Numbered from the stretch's first letter, positions 9,407 through 21,800 are shown. The stretch is DNA of 64,000 bases from Bacteroidota bacterium (GCA_017860455.1 JAGDMF010000004.1:1-64000), one strand, 5' to 3'. A program made the numbers and translations. The notes: generated by a model from the sequence alone, not told the origin.

Positions 9407-10936
9407 ATGATTTTAACAGTTCCACAAATTCGTGAATCAGAGGATTTTACTATGCAAATCGAACCCATTTTATCTATCGATTTAATGGAACGTGCCGGCG
9501 CTAATTTAACAGAACAACTTTTGAAAGATTTTAATATTTTTTCTTTCAGTGAAGTGATCGTGTTTTGTGGCCCCGGAAATAATGGGGGAGATGGATTAGT
9601 TATTGCCCGCTATTTATCTGAAATAACTAAAGTTAAAGTGGTCTTAACTAATTTTGGACATATAACTCATTCCGAAGTAAACATCAATTTAGATAGAATC
9701 AAAGAAAATCCGAACATAGAAATCATAAGTGGAGTTCAGTTTATACAAAATATTGAAGATAATGAATTTCCATTTTCACCTCTCATTATTGATGCTATTT
9801 TTGGAATTGGACTTACTCAATCCTTAAAAGGAGATTATGTTAAAGTTGTAAATTGGATCAATTCCTTAAACGCCTTTGTTGTTTCAGTTGATATCCCTAG
9901 TGGTTTATTTAGTGACAAGCATACCCCAGATGATGCAGTTGTTATTTTATCACATCGGGTTTACTCTTTTCAATCACCAAAATTAGCATTTTTATTTCCT
10001 GAAAATCAGGAAAGAGTTGTTTCTTTTAGAATTATTGATATTGGCATGTTGATTCCTGGTACAATCCATTCTACAATGAAATGCATCAATCATGAAATGT
10101 GTTCCTTGTTATTAAGTACACCGAAAAAATTTGCGCATAAGGGAACGAAAGGAAATGCCTTGCTTATTTCAGGTTGTTCAACAATGCCGGGAGCTACCAT
10201 TTTGGCATCCAATGCAGCCATGAGAGGAGGTCTGGGTAAACTGACCGTCCATGCACCTCAATCTGTATTGAAAAGTATTGCAGTTACTGTTCCGGAAGTG
10301 GTTCATTCACAAGATGCAGATAATGATTACTTTAGTGAGATTAAAACCGATTTGAATTTTTTTGATGCAATTGCCATTGGATCTGGGTTGGGTAGAAATG
10401 AGAAAACGACTAAGGCAGTGAAACATTTTTTAGATAAAATGGAATCAGATCAATATAAATCACCCCTTATTATTGATGCGGATGCGTTGAATATTATTAG
10501 TGAACACCCCGAATGGTATTCATTAATTCCTAAAGAATCGATTATTACTCCTCATTTAAAAGAATTTGAAAGAATTGCAGGTAGAAGTAGTAACGATTTT
10601 GAAAGAATGCATAAAGTACAAGAACTTTCTAAAAAATATCAGATCATTGTCATTTTAAAAGGTGCTCATACTATGGTCGCTTTACCAACTGGTGAACTGT
10701 TTTTTAATATGTCAGGTAATCCCGGAATGGCTACAGCCGGTTCCGGTGATCTTTTAACAGGTTTGTTGTTATCTCTTTTATCACAAAATTACCCTCCACA
10801 TATAGCTTCATTATTGGCTGTTTATATTCACGGGCTCGCAGCTGATATCGCTATTGAAAATGATCAATCCATCGAGAGTTTGATCGCTTCTGATATTCCT
10901 CATTATTTTGGACAAGCATTTAACAGATTAAAATAG
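9407..10936 (+). CDS. nnr: Bifunctional NAD(P)H-hydrate epimerase / ADP-dependent dehydratase
   Basis: GPGNNGGDGLVIARYL epimerase motif plus C-terminal carbohydrate-kinase-like NPGMATAGSGDLLTGLL. Confidence 0.9.
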   Translation: MILTVPQIRESEDFTMQIEPILSIDLMERAGANLTEQLLKDFNIFSFSEVIVFCGPGNNGGDGLVIARYLSEITKVKVVLTNFGHITHSEVNINLDRIKENPNIEIISGVQFIQNIEDNEFPFSPLIIDAIFGIGLTQSLKGDYVKVVNWINSLNAFVVSVDIPSGLFSDKHTPDDAVVILSHRVYSFQSPKLAFLFPENQERVVSFRIIDIGMLIPGTIHSTMKCINHEMCSLLLSTPKKFAHKGTKGNALLISGCSTMPGATILASNAAMRGGLGKLTVHAPQSVLKSIAVTVPEVVHSQDADNDYFSEIKTDLNFFDAIAIGSGLGRNEKTTKAVKHFLDKMESDQYKSPLIIDADALNIISEHPEWYSLIPKESIITPHLKEFERIAGRSSNDFERMHKVQELSKKYQIIVILKGAHTMVALPTGELFFNMSGNPGMATAGSGDLLTGLLLSLLSQNYPPHIASLLAVYIHGLAADIAIENDQSIESLIASDIPHYFGQAFNRLK

Positions 10937-12331
10937 ATGAAAAAAAATTTCTTACTTATCATTTTAGTTTTTTTACTAACCTACTCTTATTCACAAGGAT
11001 TTAAACTAAAAATTGTATCTGACTTTCAGGCAGATTCTTTGATTTTAAAATCTTTCAATCAAAAAGATCATAAATATGATCCTTTTTTGCAATATCAATA
11101 CCAGAAAGAGGTTGTTTTTAAAACAATAAAACCCTTAGAACCGGGTATCTATCTCTTGTTGAGAGATACAACCATTATTGTTGAATTTTTTATATCAAAC
11201 GAAAAAAATCAAGATTATACCATTGAAATTAAAGGGGGAGCCCCAACCTTTAAAGGATCTCCTGAAAATGAAGCAAACCTGAAGTATATCAATAAAATGC
11301 AAGAATTTGATGCAAAAATTCAACAGCTGGATAATGAATTTCAGGAATTGAAAAAAAGAGGGATGCCTCAATATATGCTTCAACCTTTTATTGATTCTAT
11401 AGCTTTGAAAGCGGATTTGATACTTAAAGAGAAAAAAGAGTACCAATATAAAATGATTAATGAACAAAAAGGAACACTTTTAGGATCACTAATCGAATCA
11501 ACAATGGAGATGACTTCTCCCCCAAAGGATTATTATAACAATAGACAAAAGTATTTTACCTATTTATTGGAACACACTTTTGATCATTATAAATGGGAAG
11601 ATGATAGATTGTTAAATACTTCTTTACCTAGTAATAAATTTAAATTTTATTCTCAGCTTATCTTAGAATTAGATCCTGCAGTGTCTACTCCAATTGTAAT
11701 TGCAGCTTTAGAAAATAGCAAAAAGTCTGAAAAACAGTACTATAACTTCTTTGATTATCTGGAAATTTTCTTTGGATCATTAACATCACCCTATAGAGAT
11801 GAGATGTTGTATATTGCCATGCTTAAAAATGGTTTGACTTACCCTAATCTATCTCCTGAAAGAAAAGCACGATATGAAAGTGAATTGAGAATCATTGATA
11901 AAAATCAACCGGGTTCCCAAATTCCTGATTTTTCAATCATCATGTCGAACGGTGATACTACATCCATTTATAAAATTGAAGCCGAGTATTTATTATTGTA
12001 TTTCCAAAATCCTGATTGCCCTTCCTGTATAGAATTAAGACAGAAAATGGAATCAATGGATCAATTAAAAAGCGCAATAGCCAACAAAAAATTAAAAGTG
12101 ATCACTGTCTTTTTTGAATCCAATCCATTGATCTGGAATAATTATCTTAAGAAAGGGGCCAACCCCAATTATTTACATGCCTGGAACTATGACCAGCAAA
12201 TAGAACTCAAAAATCTGTTCGATACCCGAACTATTCCTATGTTGATTTTATTAGATAAGGATAAAAAAGTGATTAAGAAAGATTTAATGAGTAATGAAAT
12301 AGAACTTTATATGAAAATGATAAATCCATAG
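10937..12331 (+). CDS. Thioredoxin-like fold secreted protein (DUF5106/TlpA-like)
   Basis: Signal peptide; C-terminal FQNPDCPSCIELRQKM CxxC motif. Confidence 0.7.
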   Translation: MKKNFLLIILVFLLTYSYSQGFKLKIVSDFQADSLILKSFNQKDHKYDPFLQYQYQKEVVFKTIKPLEPGIYLLLRDTTIIVEFFISNEKNQDYTIEIKGGAPTFKGSPENEANLKYINKMQEFDAKIQQLDNEFQELKKRGMPQYMLQPFIDSIALKADLILKEKKEYQYKMINEQKGTLLGSLIESTMEMTSPPKDYYNNRQKYFTYLLEHTFDHYKWEDDRLLNTSLPSNKFKFYSQLILELDPAVSTPIVIAALENSKKSEKQYYNFFDYLEIFFGSLTSPYRDEMLYIAMLKNGLTYPNLSPERKARYESELRIIDKNQPGSQIPDFSIIMSNGDTTSIYKIEAEYLLLYFQNPDCPSCIELRQKMESMDQLKSAIANKKLKVITVFFESNPLIWNNYLKKGANPNYLHAWNYDQQIELKNLFDTRTIPMLILLDKDKKVIKKDLMSNEIELYMKMINP

Positions 12332-12407
12332 TTCAAAAATGTAACATTTTCATTAAATTCGATACTAATAGTTCAAATTTGACAAAATATTCAAAAAATT
12401 ATACAAA

Positions 12408-15224
12408 ATGAAAAAAATCTTATTATTCTTGGTTGTCACCTTAGTTACTCTAGGTACAACATTGATGGGACAGCAAGCTGATCCCATTAAAAACGATCCC
12501 AATGTAAGAATTGGAAAGTTATCCAATGGGATGACCTATTACATTCGTGCTAACAAAAAACCTGAAAAACGTGTTGAATTCAGATTAGCTGTAAATGCAG
12601 GCTCAATGCAAGAAACAGATGCACAAGTTGGCTTAGCCCATTTTGTTGAACACATGGCTTTTAATGGAATTGAAGGATATCCCGGAAATACCATGATTAG
12701 CGAATTACAAAAATTGGGTGTTTCTTTTGGTGGTGGAATCAATGCGTATACTTCATTTGACGAAACTGTTTATGAAATAACCATGCCAACCGATGATCCC
12801 AAAAATATTGAATTTGGCTTAAATATCGTTAAAGGTTGGGCTAACGGACTAATTTTAGATGATAAAGAGATTGATAAAGAAAGAGGCATTATCATTGAAG
12901 AGTATAGAAATGGTTTAGGCGCTCAAGATAGAATGAGAAAAAAATGGTTCCCTGTAGCTTTCAATGGATCTCGCTATGCTGATCGTTTACCAATTGGTAC
13001 TTTGGAAAATCTTCAAACATTCAAATATCAAACGATTAAAGATTTTTATAAAGAATGGTATCGTCCAGATTTACAAGCAATTATTGTTGTTGGTGATATT
13101 AATGTAGATCAAATAGAGGCAATGATTAAGGAAAAATTTAGTTCAATTCCTGCCAGAACAAACCCACAACCTAAAATTATGTACCCAATACCAGGAAATA
13201 AACAACCTATGGCTGTTGTTTGTACTGATCCTGAAGCAGGTGGCTCTCAAGTGATGGTTTTTAATAAACATGACTATTTCTTAGTGAAAAATGTTGGAGA
13301 TTTTAAAAAACGTATGACTCATCAATTGTATAACATGATGTTAGAGTCTCGTTTATCTGAATTACAACAAGATCCAAAAGTTCCTTTTATCGGTGCATCT
13401 TCCGGTTATGAAAATTTTATTGGACAATGTGATGCTTATTCAAGTTCTGTAACTGCTAAAGAGGGTCAAATTGAAAATTCTTTAATGGCTATTTTAAAAG
13501 AAAATTATAGAGTACTTCAATTTGGATTCTTGGAAACAGAATTAAAAAGAGCGAAAGAAGAATTGTTAAACAATTATGAAGTGGCAGCTAATGAAACGGA
13601 TAAAACCGAATCTTATACATTTGCTTCTGAATATGTAGATCATTTCTTACGCTCAAATCCAATTCCAGGAGCAAAAAGAGAATTTACATTCGCTAAAAAA
13701 TACTTACAAGAGATCACATTGGATGAGATCAATGCTTTAGCTAAAGAATGGATCAATAAAGAAAATATGGTTGCTGTTGTATTAGCTCCTGAAAAAGCAG
13801 GCTTAGTAATTCCAACAGAAAATAAAATTCTAGAGATTATCAATGACCCAACATTACAAAATGTTACTGCTTACGTGGATACCTATAAAGAACAAGAAGT
13901 TATTGATGTTACCAAATTAGTTCCCGGTAAAGTAACAAGTGTTGTTGAACTTAAAGAAGTTGAAGCAAAAGAATATACCCTTTCTAATGGAATCAAGGTT
14001 ATTTTGAAAAAAACAAACTTTAAAAATGATGAGATTTTATTTACTGCAAAAAGTAAAGGTGGGATGAGTTTATATAACGAAGCTGATCTACCTTCTATAT
14101 TCTTTGCATCTCAATTTGTTGATAGAGCTGGTATCGGTGAATTAAACTACACTTCTTTGGAAAAGAAAATGAAAGGTAAAAAAGTGGGTGTTACACCTTC
14201 TATTGATTTCGATAATGAAAGTTTAGATGGATCATCTACACCTAAAGATTTGGAATTCTTTTTCCAATATTTGAATGCATTCTTTACCAACCCAAGATAT
14301 GATGCCACTGTTCGTGAGTTAGTTCTTAATGAAACTTTAGAACAAATGAAAAGCATCAAAGCGATGCCGATGTACAGATTCTTTGGTGAAATGATTAGTG
14401 CCATGAATCAAAACGATCCATATCAAGCAAGTGTACTTAATATGACTGAAGATTTTGTTCAAAAAGCAAATTATGAAAGAGCATTTCAGATTTACAAAGA
14501 AAGATTCGCAAATCCAGCTGATTTCACCTTCTGTTTTGTGGGTAATTTTGATGAAGCAACCATGATTAAATATTTAGAAACTTATTTAGGTTCTTTAAAA
14601 ACAACAACTGTGAAAGAAAACTTCAGAACAGGTGTTGAAAAAGGATTCCCTAAAAAAGCAGTTAGAAAAAATGTTTATGTAGGTACTGAACAACAAAGTT
14701 TTGTAGGTATTGCATTATCAAAACCAATTCCATATTCTCCAAAAAATACCATGATTGTAAATCAAATCTCAGAAGCTCTTCAAATTGAATTGATTGAGGT
14801 GATTCGTGAACAAATGAGTGGCGTTTATTCTCCAATGCTTCAAATGCAAGCTACAAAATATCCAAATTCAGAATATATGACTTTCATTATGTTTGGATGT
14901 AGCCCAACAAATACGGATACTTTAGCTAATGCTGTTATGGATATTTTGAAAAATTTCCAAAAAAATGGTCCTAAAAAAGAAACATTAGAAAAAGTAAAAC
15001 AACAAATGATTAAAGATCGTCAAACTAACTTAGAAAAAAATAATTTCTGGTTAAGTTATATCTCAGGTAGAATTTATATGGGAGAACCTTTGAATACAAT
15101 TGCTACTTATGAACAATCTGTTAATGAAATCACTAATGATGATATTGTTAAATTTATGAAAAAATTTGTTGACTTAAAACAAGTTTTAAGAATTGACATG
15201 TATCCTGAATCCATGCAAAAATAG
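12408..15224 (+). CDS. M16 family (insulinase/PqqL-like) secreted metallopeptidase
   Basis: 938 aa; signal peptide; HFVEHMAFNG HxxEH. Confidence 0.9.
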   Translation: MKKILLFLVVTLVTLGTTLMGQQADPIKNDPNVRIGKLSNGMTYYIRANKKPEKRVEFRLAVNAGSMQETDAQVGLAHFVEHMAFNGIEGYPGNTMISELQKLGVSFGGGINAYTSFDETVYEITMPTDDPKNIEFGLNIVKGWANGLILDDKEIDKERGIIIEEYRNGLGAQDRMRKKWFPVAFNGSRYADRLPIGTLENLQTFKYQTIKDFYKEWYRPDLQAIIVVGDINVDQIEAMIKEKFSSIPARTNPQPKIMYPIPGNKQPMAVVCTDPEAGGSQVMVFNKHDYFLVKNVGDFKKRMTHQLYNMMLESRLSELQQDPKVPFIGASSGYENFIGQCDAYSSSVTAKEGQIENSLMAILKENYRVLQFGFLETELKRAKEELLNNYEVAANETDKTESYTFASEYVDHFLRSNPIPGAKREFTFAKKYLQEITLDEINALAKEWINKENMVAVVLAPEKAGLVIPTENKILEIINDPTLQNVTAYVDTYKEQEVIDVTKLVPGKVTSVVELKEVEAKEYTLSNGIKVILKKTNFKNDEILFTAKSKGGMSLYNEADLPSIFFASQFVDRAGIGELNYTSLEKKMKGKKVGVTPSIDFDNESLDGSSTPKDLEFFFQYLNAFFTNPRYDATVRELVLNETLEQMKSIKAMPMYRFFGEMISAMNQNDPYQASVLNMTEDFVQKANYERAFQIYKERFANPADFTFCFVGNFDEATMIKYLETYLGSLKTTTVKENFRTGVEKGFPKKAVRKNVYVGTEQQSFVGIALSKPIPYSPKNTMIVNQISEALQIELIEVIREQMSGVYSPMLQMQATKYPNSEYMTFIMFGCSPTNTDTLANAVMDILKNFQKNGPKKETLEKVKQQMIKDRQTNLEKNNFWLSYISGRIYMGEPLNTIATYEQSVNEITNDDIVKFMKKFVDLKQVLRIDMYPESMQK

Positions 15225-15252
15225 TGTTTGGAATTCCAAAATAATACAACTA

Positions 15253-15283
15253 AAAAAGAGCAGAAATTTCTGCTCTTTTTTTT
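15253..15283. terminator. Bidirectional rho-independent terminator
   Basis: aaaaagagcagaaa/tttctgctcttttttttt perfect hairpin between convergent genes. Confidence 0.9.
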
Positions 15284-15299
15284 ATCATAAAATTAAAAA

Positions 15300-16385
15300 T
15301 TATTGTTTCGGAAAATAAAGTTTGAAAGTACTTCCTTTATTGATTTCACTTTCAACTTCAATTTTTCCATTGTTTAATTTTAAAAAATCTTTAACCATAT
15401 ATAATCCTAACCCGGTTCCCTTTTCATTATTGGTTCCCTTTGTTGTATAATGTTCATCGAGTTTAAATATTTTCTCAATCACTTCCTGAGACATTCCAAC
15501 ACCTGTATCACTAATTTCAATGACTACCTGATCATCTCTCTCCTGAGCCTTGATGATCACTTTCCCGGTTATGTGACTGAATTTCACCGCATTGGAGAGG
15601 ATATTTCTGAAAATATTACTGCAAGTCATATCATCTCCCCAAAAAGTTAACAGTGGATCTATGTCTATAATAATTTGAATCTGTTTTTCATTCAAATTCA
15701 AATTTAAAATACTCATACATTCTTCAATATGTTCCTTAATATTGATTTCTGTCGGTTGAAGTTCGATGGTACTACCTTGTACTTTAGTCCAGTCTAAAAT
15801 ATTGTGAATCAATGCTAAAGTGTGTTTGGTGTTGTGGCTAATTTCACTGATTAGTTGATTGAAATGGGGACTTGACGAGTCAATATATTTTCCTTGAATT
15901 CCATCTAACAATAAAGCCATTGAGGCTAATGGTGCACGAATATCATGGGCTAAAACAGAGTATAAACGATCCCTGGTTTTTTGAAATTTAACAATCGTTT
16001 TTTTAGCATCTGCCAAATCAATGTGGGTTTTTACTCTTATGGATAATTCCTCTCCGTTAAAAGGTTTTGTAATATAATCTACACCTCCGGTATTAAACCC
16101 TTGAACAATATCTTTAGTTTGACTCTTAGCTGTGACAAAAATGATGGGAACTTCCTTATTTTTTAAATTATCATGAATCAATTTTGTTGTTTCAAAACCA
16201 TCTAATCCTGGCATCATAATATCCATCAAGACCAAATCAATATCATTGGTTTCCGCAATTTGAAGCGCACTTCGCCCGTTTAAGGCAAAAAATAGCTGGT
16301 AATCATTTTCATTTAGATAGTTGGAAATAACTTCCAGATTAATTTGATTATCATCAACAATAAGGATGTTTTTTTTAGTTTTCAT
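15300..16385 (-). CDS. Response regulator-histidine kinase hybrid (REC-HisKA-HATPase)
   Basis: ILIVDDNQINLEV...VLMDIMMPGLDG; SVLAHDIRAPLASM H-box; GTGLGLYMVKDF. Confidence 0.9.
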   Translation of the reverse strand: MKTKKNILIVDDNQINLEVISNYLNENDYQLFFALNGRSALQIAETNDIDLVLMDIMMPGLDGFETTKLIHDNLKNKEVPIIFVTAKSQTKDIVQGFNTGGVDYITKPFNGEELSIRVKTHIDLADAKKTIVKFQKTRDRLYSVLAHDIRAPLASMALLLDGIQGKYIDSSSPHFNQLISEISHNTKHTLALIHNILDWTKVQGSTIELQPTEINIKEHIEECMSILNLNLNEKQIQIIIDIDPLLTFWGDDMTCSNIFRNILSNAVKFSHITGKVIIKAQERDDQVVIEISDTGVGMSQEVIEKIFKLDEHYTTKGTNNEKGTGLGLYMVKDFLKLNNGKIEVESEINKGSTFKLYFPKQ

Positions 16386-18801
16386 TTAGATTACTATTAA
16401 ATTCAGGATTTATAGCTTTTAAAATCGATGGAAATTTTAAGAATAACTTTTTTAAGTCTTCCATTATAAAATCGTTAATTAGAGAGATCAGAGAATCAGC
16501 ATATTCAATCAATTCATCATACTTCATATTGAGTCCAATCATCTTTATTTTTTCAGCAAAGTTTTCCACTTGAAACAGAACAAAATTATGTTGTAGTTGA
16601 TCCCATTCTTTCCACAGTTGTTGGAAAAGGTAGTTTGTTGATCTTGTTTCGGTTATTCGTTCTTTACTTTTTAATTCAACCGTTGGAGTTGCTTTCGTTG
16701 TTGATAAATAGGGAGATTGGATACTCTTATTAGCCATTTTTTCAATGGTGTGAATAAGATCATCCCGTTTAACAGGTTTAAAAAGAAATCCTGCAAAATT
16801 ACCTGTTTCCATTATTTTTTCACTATGAAAAATGGAAGCTGTAAAGGCAATGAGTGGGATATGTTTTAATGAATCATCACGTTTAATTTTTTCTGCAACT
16901 TCAAAACCGGATAATCCCGGCATTCTCATATCCAAGAGAATAATATTGGGCTTATAAGTTTCTAATAAATGGAGCGCTTTTTCTCCACTGTTGGCTGTTG
17001 TTACTAGATATCCTAATGGTGATAATAGCTTACTGATCAGTTCAGTATTCAAAAATACATCATCAACAACCAAAACTGACAGAGGTGAAACAGATGGTCC
17101 ACGATCTTCTACAATAGCTGATTTTACAGTTGAAGAAATGGACACCTCGGGTTCAAGTTGCACATTTGGTATTGTTATGGTAAAGGTTGATCCAACTCCT
17201 AACATACTTTCAACAGAAATAGATCCTTTCATTTTTTCAACCAATCTTTTTGAAATGGACAGACCTAGCCCAACCCCTGAATTAAGTCGGGTATTTATAC
17301 TACTATGTTGCTTAAATGCTTCAAAAATGGAGTCCAGATTCTCTTTGGCAATTCCTATACCTGAATCAATAAACTCCATTTTTAAGATCCCTGAATTGCT
17401 GAAATATTGATGATAACTGGCTCTGATTTTTATTTCACCGGATTCAGTAAATTTTACAGCATTACCTATTAAATTAAATATAATTTGTTTGATTCGAATC
17501 TCGTCTAAAACTAATTGAGTAGGAAATGGTTGATCTAACTCAATTGAAAATTGTAAATTTTTATCCCTAGAGATCTCACTAAACATAAAAATGGTTTCTT
17601 TTAATAACGTTTCAAGATGAACCGGGTTGGTCACTATTTCAAACATACCGGATTCAATTTTAGATAAATTCAATATATCATTCAATAAACCTAATAAAAG
17701 TGTTCCACTATTTAGAATGTGATTGACCATTTTTTTGTCTTCTTCATTTTGGAGACTATATTGAAGTGCTTCACTAAACCCTAAAATAGCATTGATGGGA
17801 GTCCTGATTTCATGGCTTATATTTGCTAAAAAATCCGATTTTGCATTGTTGGCATTTTCTGCATTTTGCTTTTCTAAAATCAATTTATGCTCTAAGGATG
17901 CCCGAAGTTTAATATTAACCAGGATTTGTGAGAAAAGTGTTAATAATACCTCTTCTCTATGGTTGAAAATATATTCATTTTTAACAAAATCAAATCCAAT
18001 AAAACCAATACATTTTTTATTATCCATCATAGGAATGGTGATTAAACTTTTCACCTCCTGGGGCTCTAAAATTTGTCTGATGGGATCACTTACCGGAAGT
18101 GCAAAAACATCCTGAAGATAAACATAAATTCCTTTTTTGTGTTGTTCTACCCAAGGTTTTATTAAGTGAAGGGGAACCTTCTGCAGACTCTTTATTTGAG
18201 GATGTATATTAGGAGCCACCCATTCATAAGTGTTTCTGCAATATTTTTCTTCCCATTCATAATCAAATATATAGCACCTATCTGCTTTTACATAAGCGCC
18301 TAATTCAGCAAGTGATTTATTTATGGTCTGGTCAATATCTGATAATGGAATATTGATATATTGTGTAGCAATTTTCATTAATATGGATTGCAGTTCACTT
18401 TGTGTCATCAACTCTTTTTGAGCTAAATCCCAGGATGTTATATCTCTACCAATTGCAATTAATCCGATAATATTTCCTTCTTCATCAAAAAATGGTGTTT
18501 TTTTAGTATCAATTAATGCTCTCCTACCATCTGAATAGGTGATCCAATCAATATATTGTACACTTTTCTTAGACAATAAAACATCATTATCTTTGGATGA
18601 GTAAAAAGTCGCTTCAGTGTGTCCAATTAAATCAAAATCTGTCTTACCTATGATTTCCTCTTTTGAATACCCCATCAATTCAGCAAAAAGGTGATTACAT
18701 CCTAAATAAACACCATGATTATCCTTAATCAGTACTATGTCTGAAATAGAATCAATTAATGAACTTAAAATGGCGATATTTTTACCGTTAAAATCTTTCA
18801 T
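16375..18801 (-). CDS. Hybrid sensor histidine kinase (PAS-GAF-HisKA-HATPase-REC)
   Basis: PAS; GAF SLITIPMMDNKKCIGFIGFD; NISHEIRTPINAILGF; REC ILLDMRMPGLSG. Confidence 0.9.
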   Translation of the reverse strand: MKDFNGKNIAILSSLIDSISDIVLIKDNHGVYLGCNHLFAELMGYSKEEIIGKTDFDLIGHTEATFYSSKDNDVLLSKKSVQYIDWITYSDGRRALIDTKKTPFFDEEGNIIGLIAIGRDITSWDLAQKELMTQSELQSILMKIATQYINIPLSDIDQTINKSLAELGAYVKADRCYIFDYEWEEKYCRNTYEWVAPNIHPQIKSLQKVPLHLIKPWVEQHKKGIYVYLQDVFALPVSDPIRQILEPQEVKSLITIPMMDNKKCIGFIGFDFVKNEYIFNHREEVLLTLFSQILVNIKLRASLEHKLILEKQNAENANNAKSDFLANISHEIRTPINAILGFSEALQYSLQNEEDKKMVNHILNSGTLLLGLLNDILNLSKIESGMFEIVTNPVHLETLLKETIFMFSEISRDKNLQFSIELDQPFPTQLVLDEIRIKQIIFNLIGNAVKFTESGEIKIRASYHQYFSNSGILKMEFIDSGIGIAKENLDSIFEAFKQHSSINTRLNSGVGLGLSISKRLVEKMKGSISVESMLGVGSTFTITIPNVQLEPEVSISSTVKSAIVEDRGPSVSPLSVLVVDDVFLNTELISKLLSPLGYLVTTANSGEKALHLLETYKPNIILLDMRMPGLSGFEVAEKIKRDDSLKHIPLIAFTASIFHSEKIMETGNFAGFLFKPVKRDDLIHTIEKMANKSIQSPYLSTTKATPTVELKSKERITETRSTNYLFQQLWKEWDQLQHNFVLFQVENFAEKIKMIGLNMKYDELIEYADSLISLINDFIMEDLKKLFLKFPSILKAINPEFNSNLNEN

Positions 18802-18803
18802 TT

Positions 18804-21800
18804 TTATAATGTTTTATTTTGTTCAATCCATTGTTGGATGATAATCCATTCTTTGTTTAAGTCTTCAAATATTGACCTACAGTTTTGTTTGTCATTAGAT
18901 TGATTCTCAATATTTTGTGCTAATTTTCCTAAAATCGTAAATTCAATATTATAGGCACTTCCTTTAATAGCATGCGCTGCTCTGGTGATGTTTTGAACAT
19001 CGTTTTCAAGAATAGCATTCTTTAACTCTTTGATATATTTAGGAAATTCCTGAAGTGCTGTTTCTAATATACTGTAATAAAAGTCACCATTTGTCCCCAA
19101 TTTTTCAATAAATTTTTCTTTGTTAAAGTGTTCCGTTTCTGCTATCGGTACTTCTTCTGAGTTTTTAGATTGCAGAAGAGGTAAGATTCCGAGTAAAACC
19201 TTATTTAAATGAGCCCTTTCGATAGGTTTTGGTATAAACTCACACATTCCGGCTTTAAAACAATCCTCTTTCTCCTGGTTGGAAACACCAGCTGTTAATG
19301 CAATGACTGGAATATTTTCAAATTTTCCATTCTCCATTGATTTAATCTCTTTTGTAGCTGTAATTCCATCCATTATGGGCATTTGAACATCCATCAAGAT
19401 TAAATCTGGAGTTCTCGCCTTAACCAAATCAATTGCTTCTCTTCCATTATTGGCTTCTTTGAAATGAGCTTTAGGAAAAATGTTTTTGAGAAGATTTTTA
19501 ATCAAAATCAAATTCATTTTTATATCTTCAACTATAAGAATGGAAAGTTCAACATCTTGTGGTATTATTTGATAAGTCGATTCTATCTCATCATGATGAT
19601 AGTTTTGATCCAGAATCTTTTTCGTGTTAATATTGGTCAAATAGTAGTATAACTCGTTAGGTTTTACTGGTTTGGTTATGGAAAATCTGATATTCAAATT
19701 TTTCACCCCTTCCTGAATAATCTGATCTTCAGAAGAACTGTGCAATAAAATGATGGACTGTTGATCCGATTTGAATTTTGGACTTTTCTGTATCAGTTTA
19801 ATGGTGTCAATCCCATTAATGTATGGCATGTGAAAATCAACAATATAAATATCAAAAGGAGGTTCAGTTTCTATGATTTTCAAAGCCTCAATTCCCGTTT
19901 CAGCCTCTATTGAATCGATACCCCAATGATTAAAAGTGTGCTTCAATATCATTCGGTTATTTCTGTTATCATCCACAATGAGAATCCTATTGATGTGTTC
20001 AATTTTTTTATTTTCAATATGTTGCCCGTATTCATATTGGGTTTCAATCGCAAATTCAAAAATACTTCCTTTGTTTTCCTCACTTTGATACTGAATAAAA
20101 CTACCCATTTGTCGCGCTAATGAGTTGGAAATAACTAATCCTAAACCTGTACCACCATATCTGCGCGTTGTCGATGAATCTGCCTGAGAAAATGCTTTAA
20201 ACAATTTTTTTCTTTCATTTTCAGTGATTCCAATACCTGTATCTCTTATCGAAAAAACAAATCTTCCGGTAGTTTCATCCATTTTTTGAAATGATATTCC
20301 AAATTCAACTTCACCTGATGGCGTAAATTTTACTGCATTCGTTAACAAATTTACTAAGATCTGTTTTAGTCTGACAGGATCAATAACCGCAAATCTTGGA
20401 GTATCGGGTTGTATATTTAATAGTAGTTCTAACCTTTTCTTAGCAGCTTGTACTTTGATAATATCTGATGTGTTTTCAATCAGGTGAATTAAATCAGTTT
20501 TGATTAATTCAAGGTCTAATTTTCCGGCTTCAATTTTGGAGAAATCAAGAATATCACTAATGATTCCTAGTAATGTGTTGGCAGAAGTTATAGCATTTGT
20601 CAAATACTCTTGTTGTATTGCATTGAGTGAGGTGCTTTTTAATAACTCTGTAAATCCAATCACCCCATTTAAAGGAGTCCTGATCTCATGGCTCATATTG
20701 GATAAAAATTCAGTCTTGGCTTTATTGGCTGCTTCAGCAAGATCTTTGGCATCAATCAGTTCCTTTTCAATTTGAACTTTTGAATAGGACTCAGCGTAAA
20801 TGTTAGCTAAAACTTTTAAAACTTTGATCTCTTTTTCAGCCCATTGTTTAGTAAATTTGTTGGCTTCAAAACCAATACATCCCATAATGTTGTTTTTGTC
20901 AAATATGGGGATAATGATAAATGATTGAATATTATTTTTTAAACAATATTGTTTGTCAATCACTGCATCTTTAGGTAACTCCTTTGTATTTGGAATATGT
21001 ATGATGAGGTTCTTTTGAAGTTCATCAATAATCCTCGGAATATCAATGGCTTGAACTTTTTGATTTTTCCGAACTCTATTGGCTTGAATATTAGAATTCC
21101 ATTCGCTTTTATAGATTCCCTCTTTTTGATTTTCTTTAAAATGGATAATATAGGATCGATCAGCATCGAAAAATTGGGCCGTTTGTTTAAGTAAAAGCTT
21201 CACTTTTTCATCAATATTATAGCAATTGGCACCTACAAAATCAGAGGAAATCGTTGTCAATAACTTTTGAATCTCAAATTGTCTATTGATAACACGAACT
21301 GATTTTACTCTATTTCTCATGTTTACTAGCATTTCCGAAAATACTTTAAGTAATGCTTCCTCTTTTTCTGTATAATTCTGAAAATTATTTTTTGTATCAA
21401 ACTCCACAAACCCAATACATTCGTTTTCATCCATCATCGGAATCGCAATCAAACTTTTAATGTTGCGGTTGGCTAGATTTTGTTTTAATTCAATTGAATC
21501 TGATAGGGCATTTACATTGGAAATGGATATTGTTTCCCCAATTGTGTGAGAGGAGATCCAACTTTCATATAATTCCATTTTGTTACTGGTAGGTGCATTT
21601 TTTTCATCATTATTCTGAAGTAAGGACCATTGATAACTCTTCCAGACTGTTTTTAAATCCCACAAATATTCATATACATAAGCATTTTCGGCATTCACAA
21701 AATTGGCAATTTCAGAAAGGGAATTCTGAATAATTTCATCAATCTGATCAATGTTGATATTGATATAATTAGATGAAATTTTTATTAACAATTCTTGCAT

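Noticed and set aside
16991-17410. 139-aa plus-strand ORF inside the hybrid kinase
   Set aside because: Antisense of a clear histidine-kinase frame; no recognisable domain.
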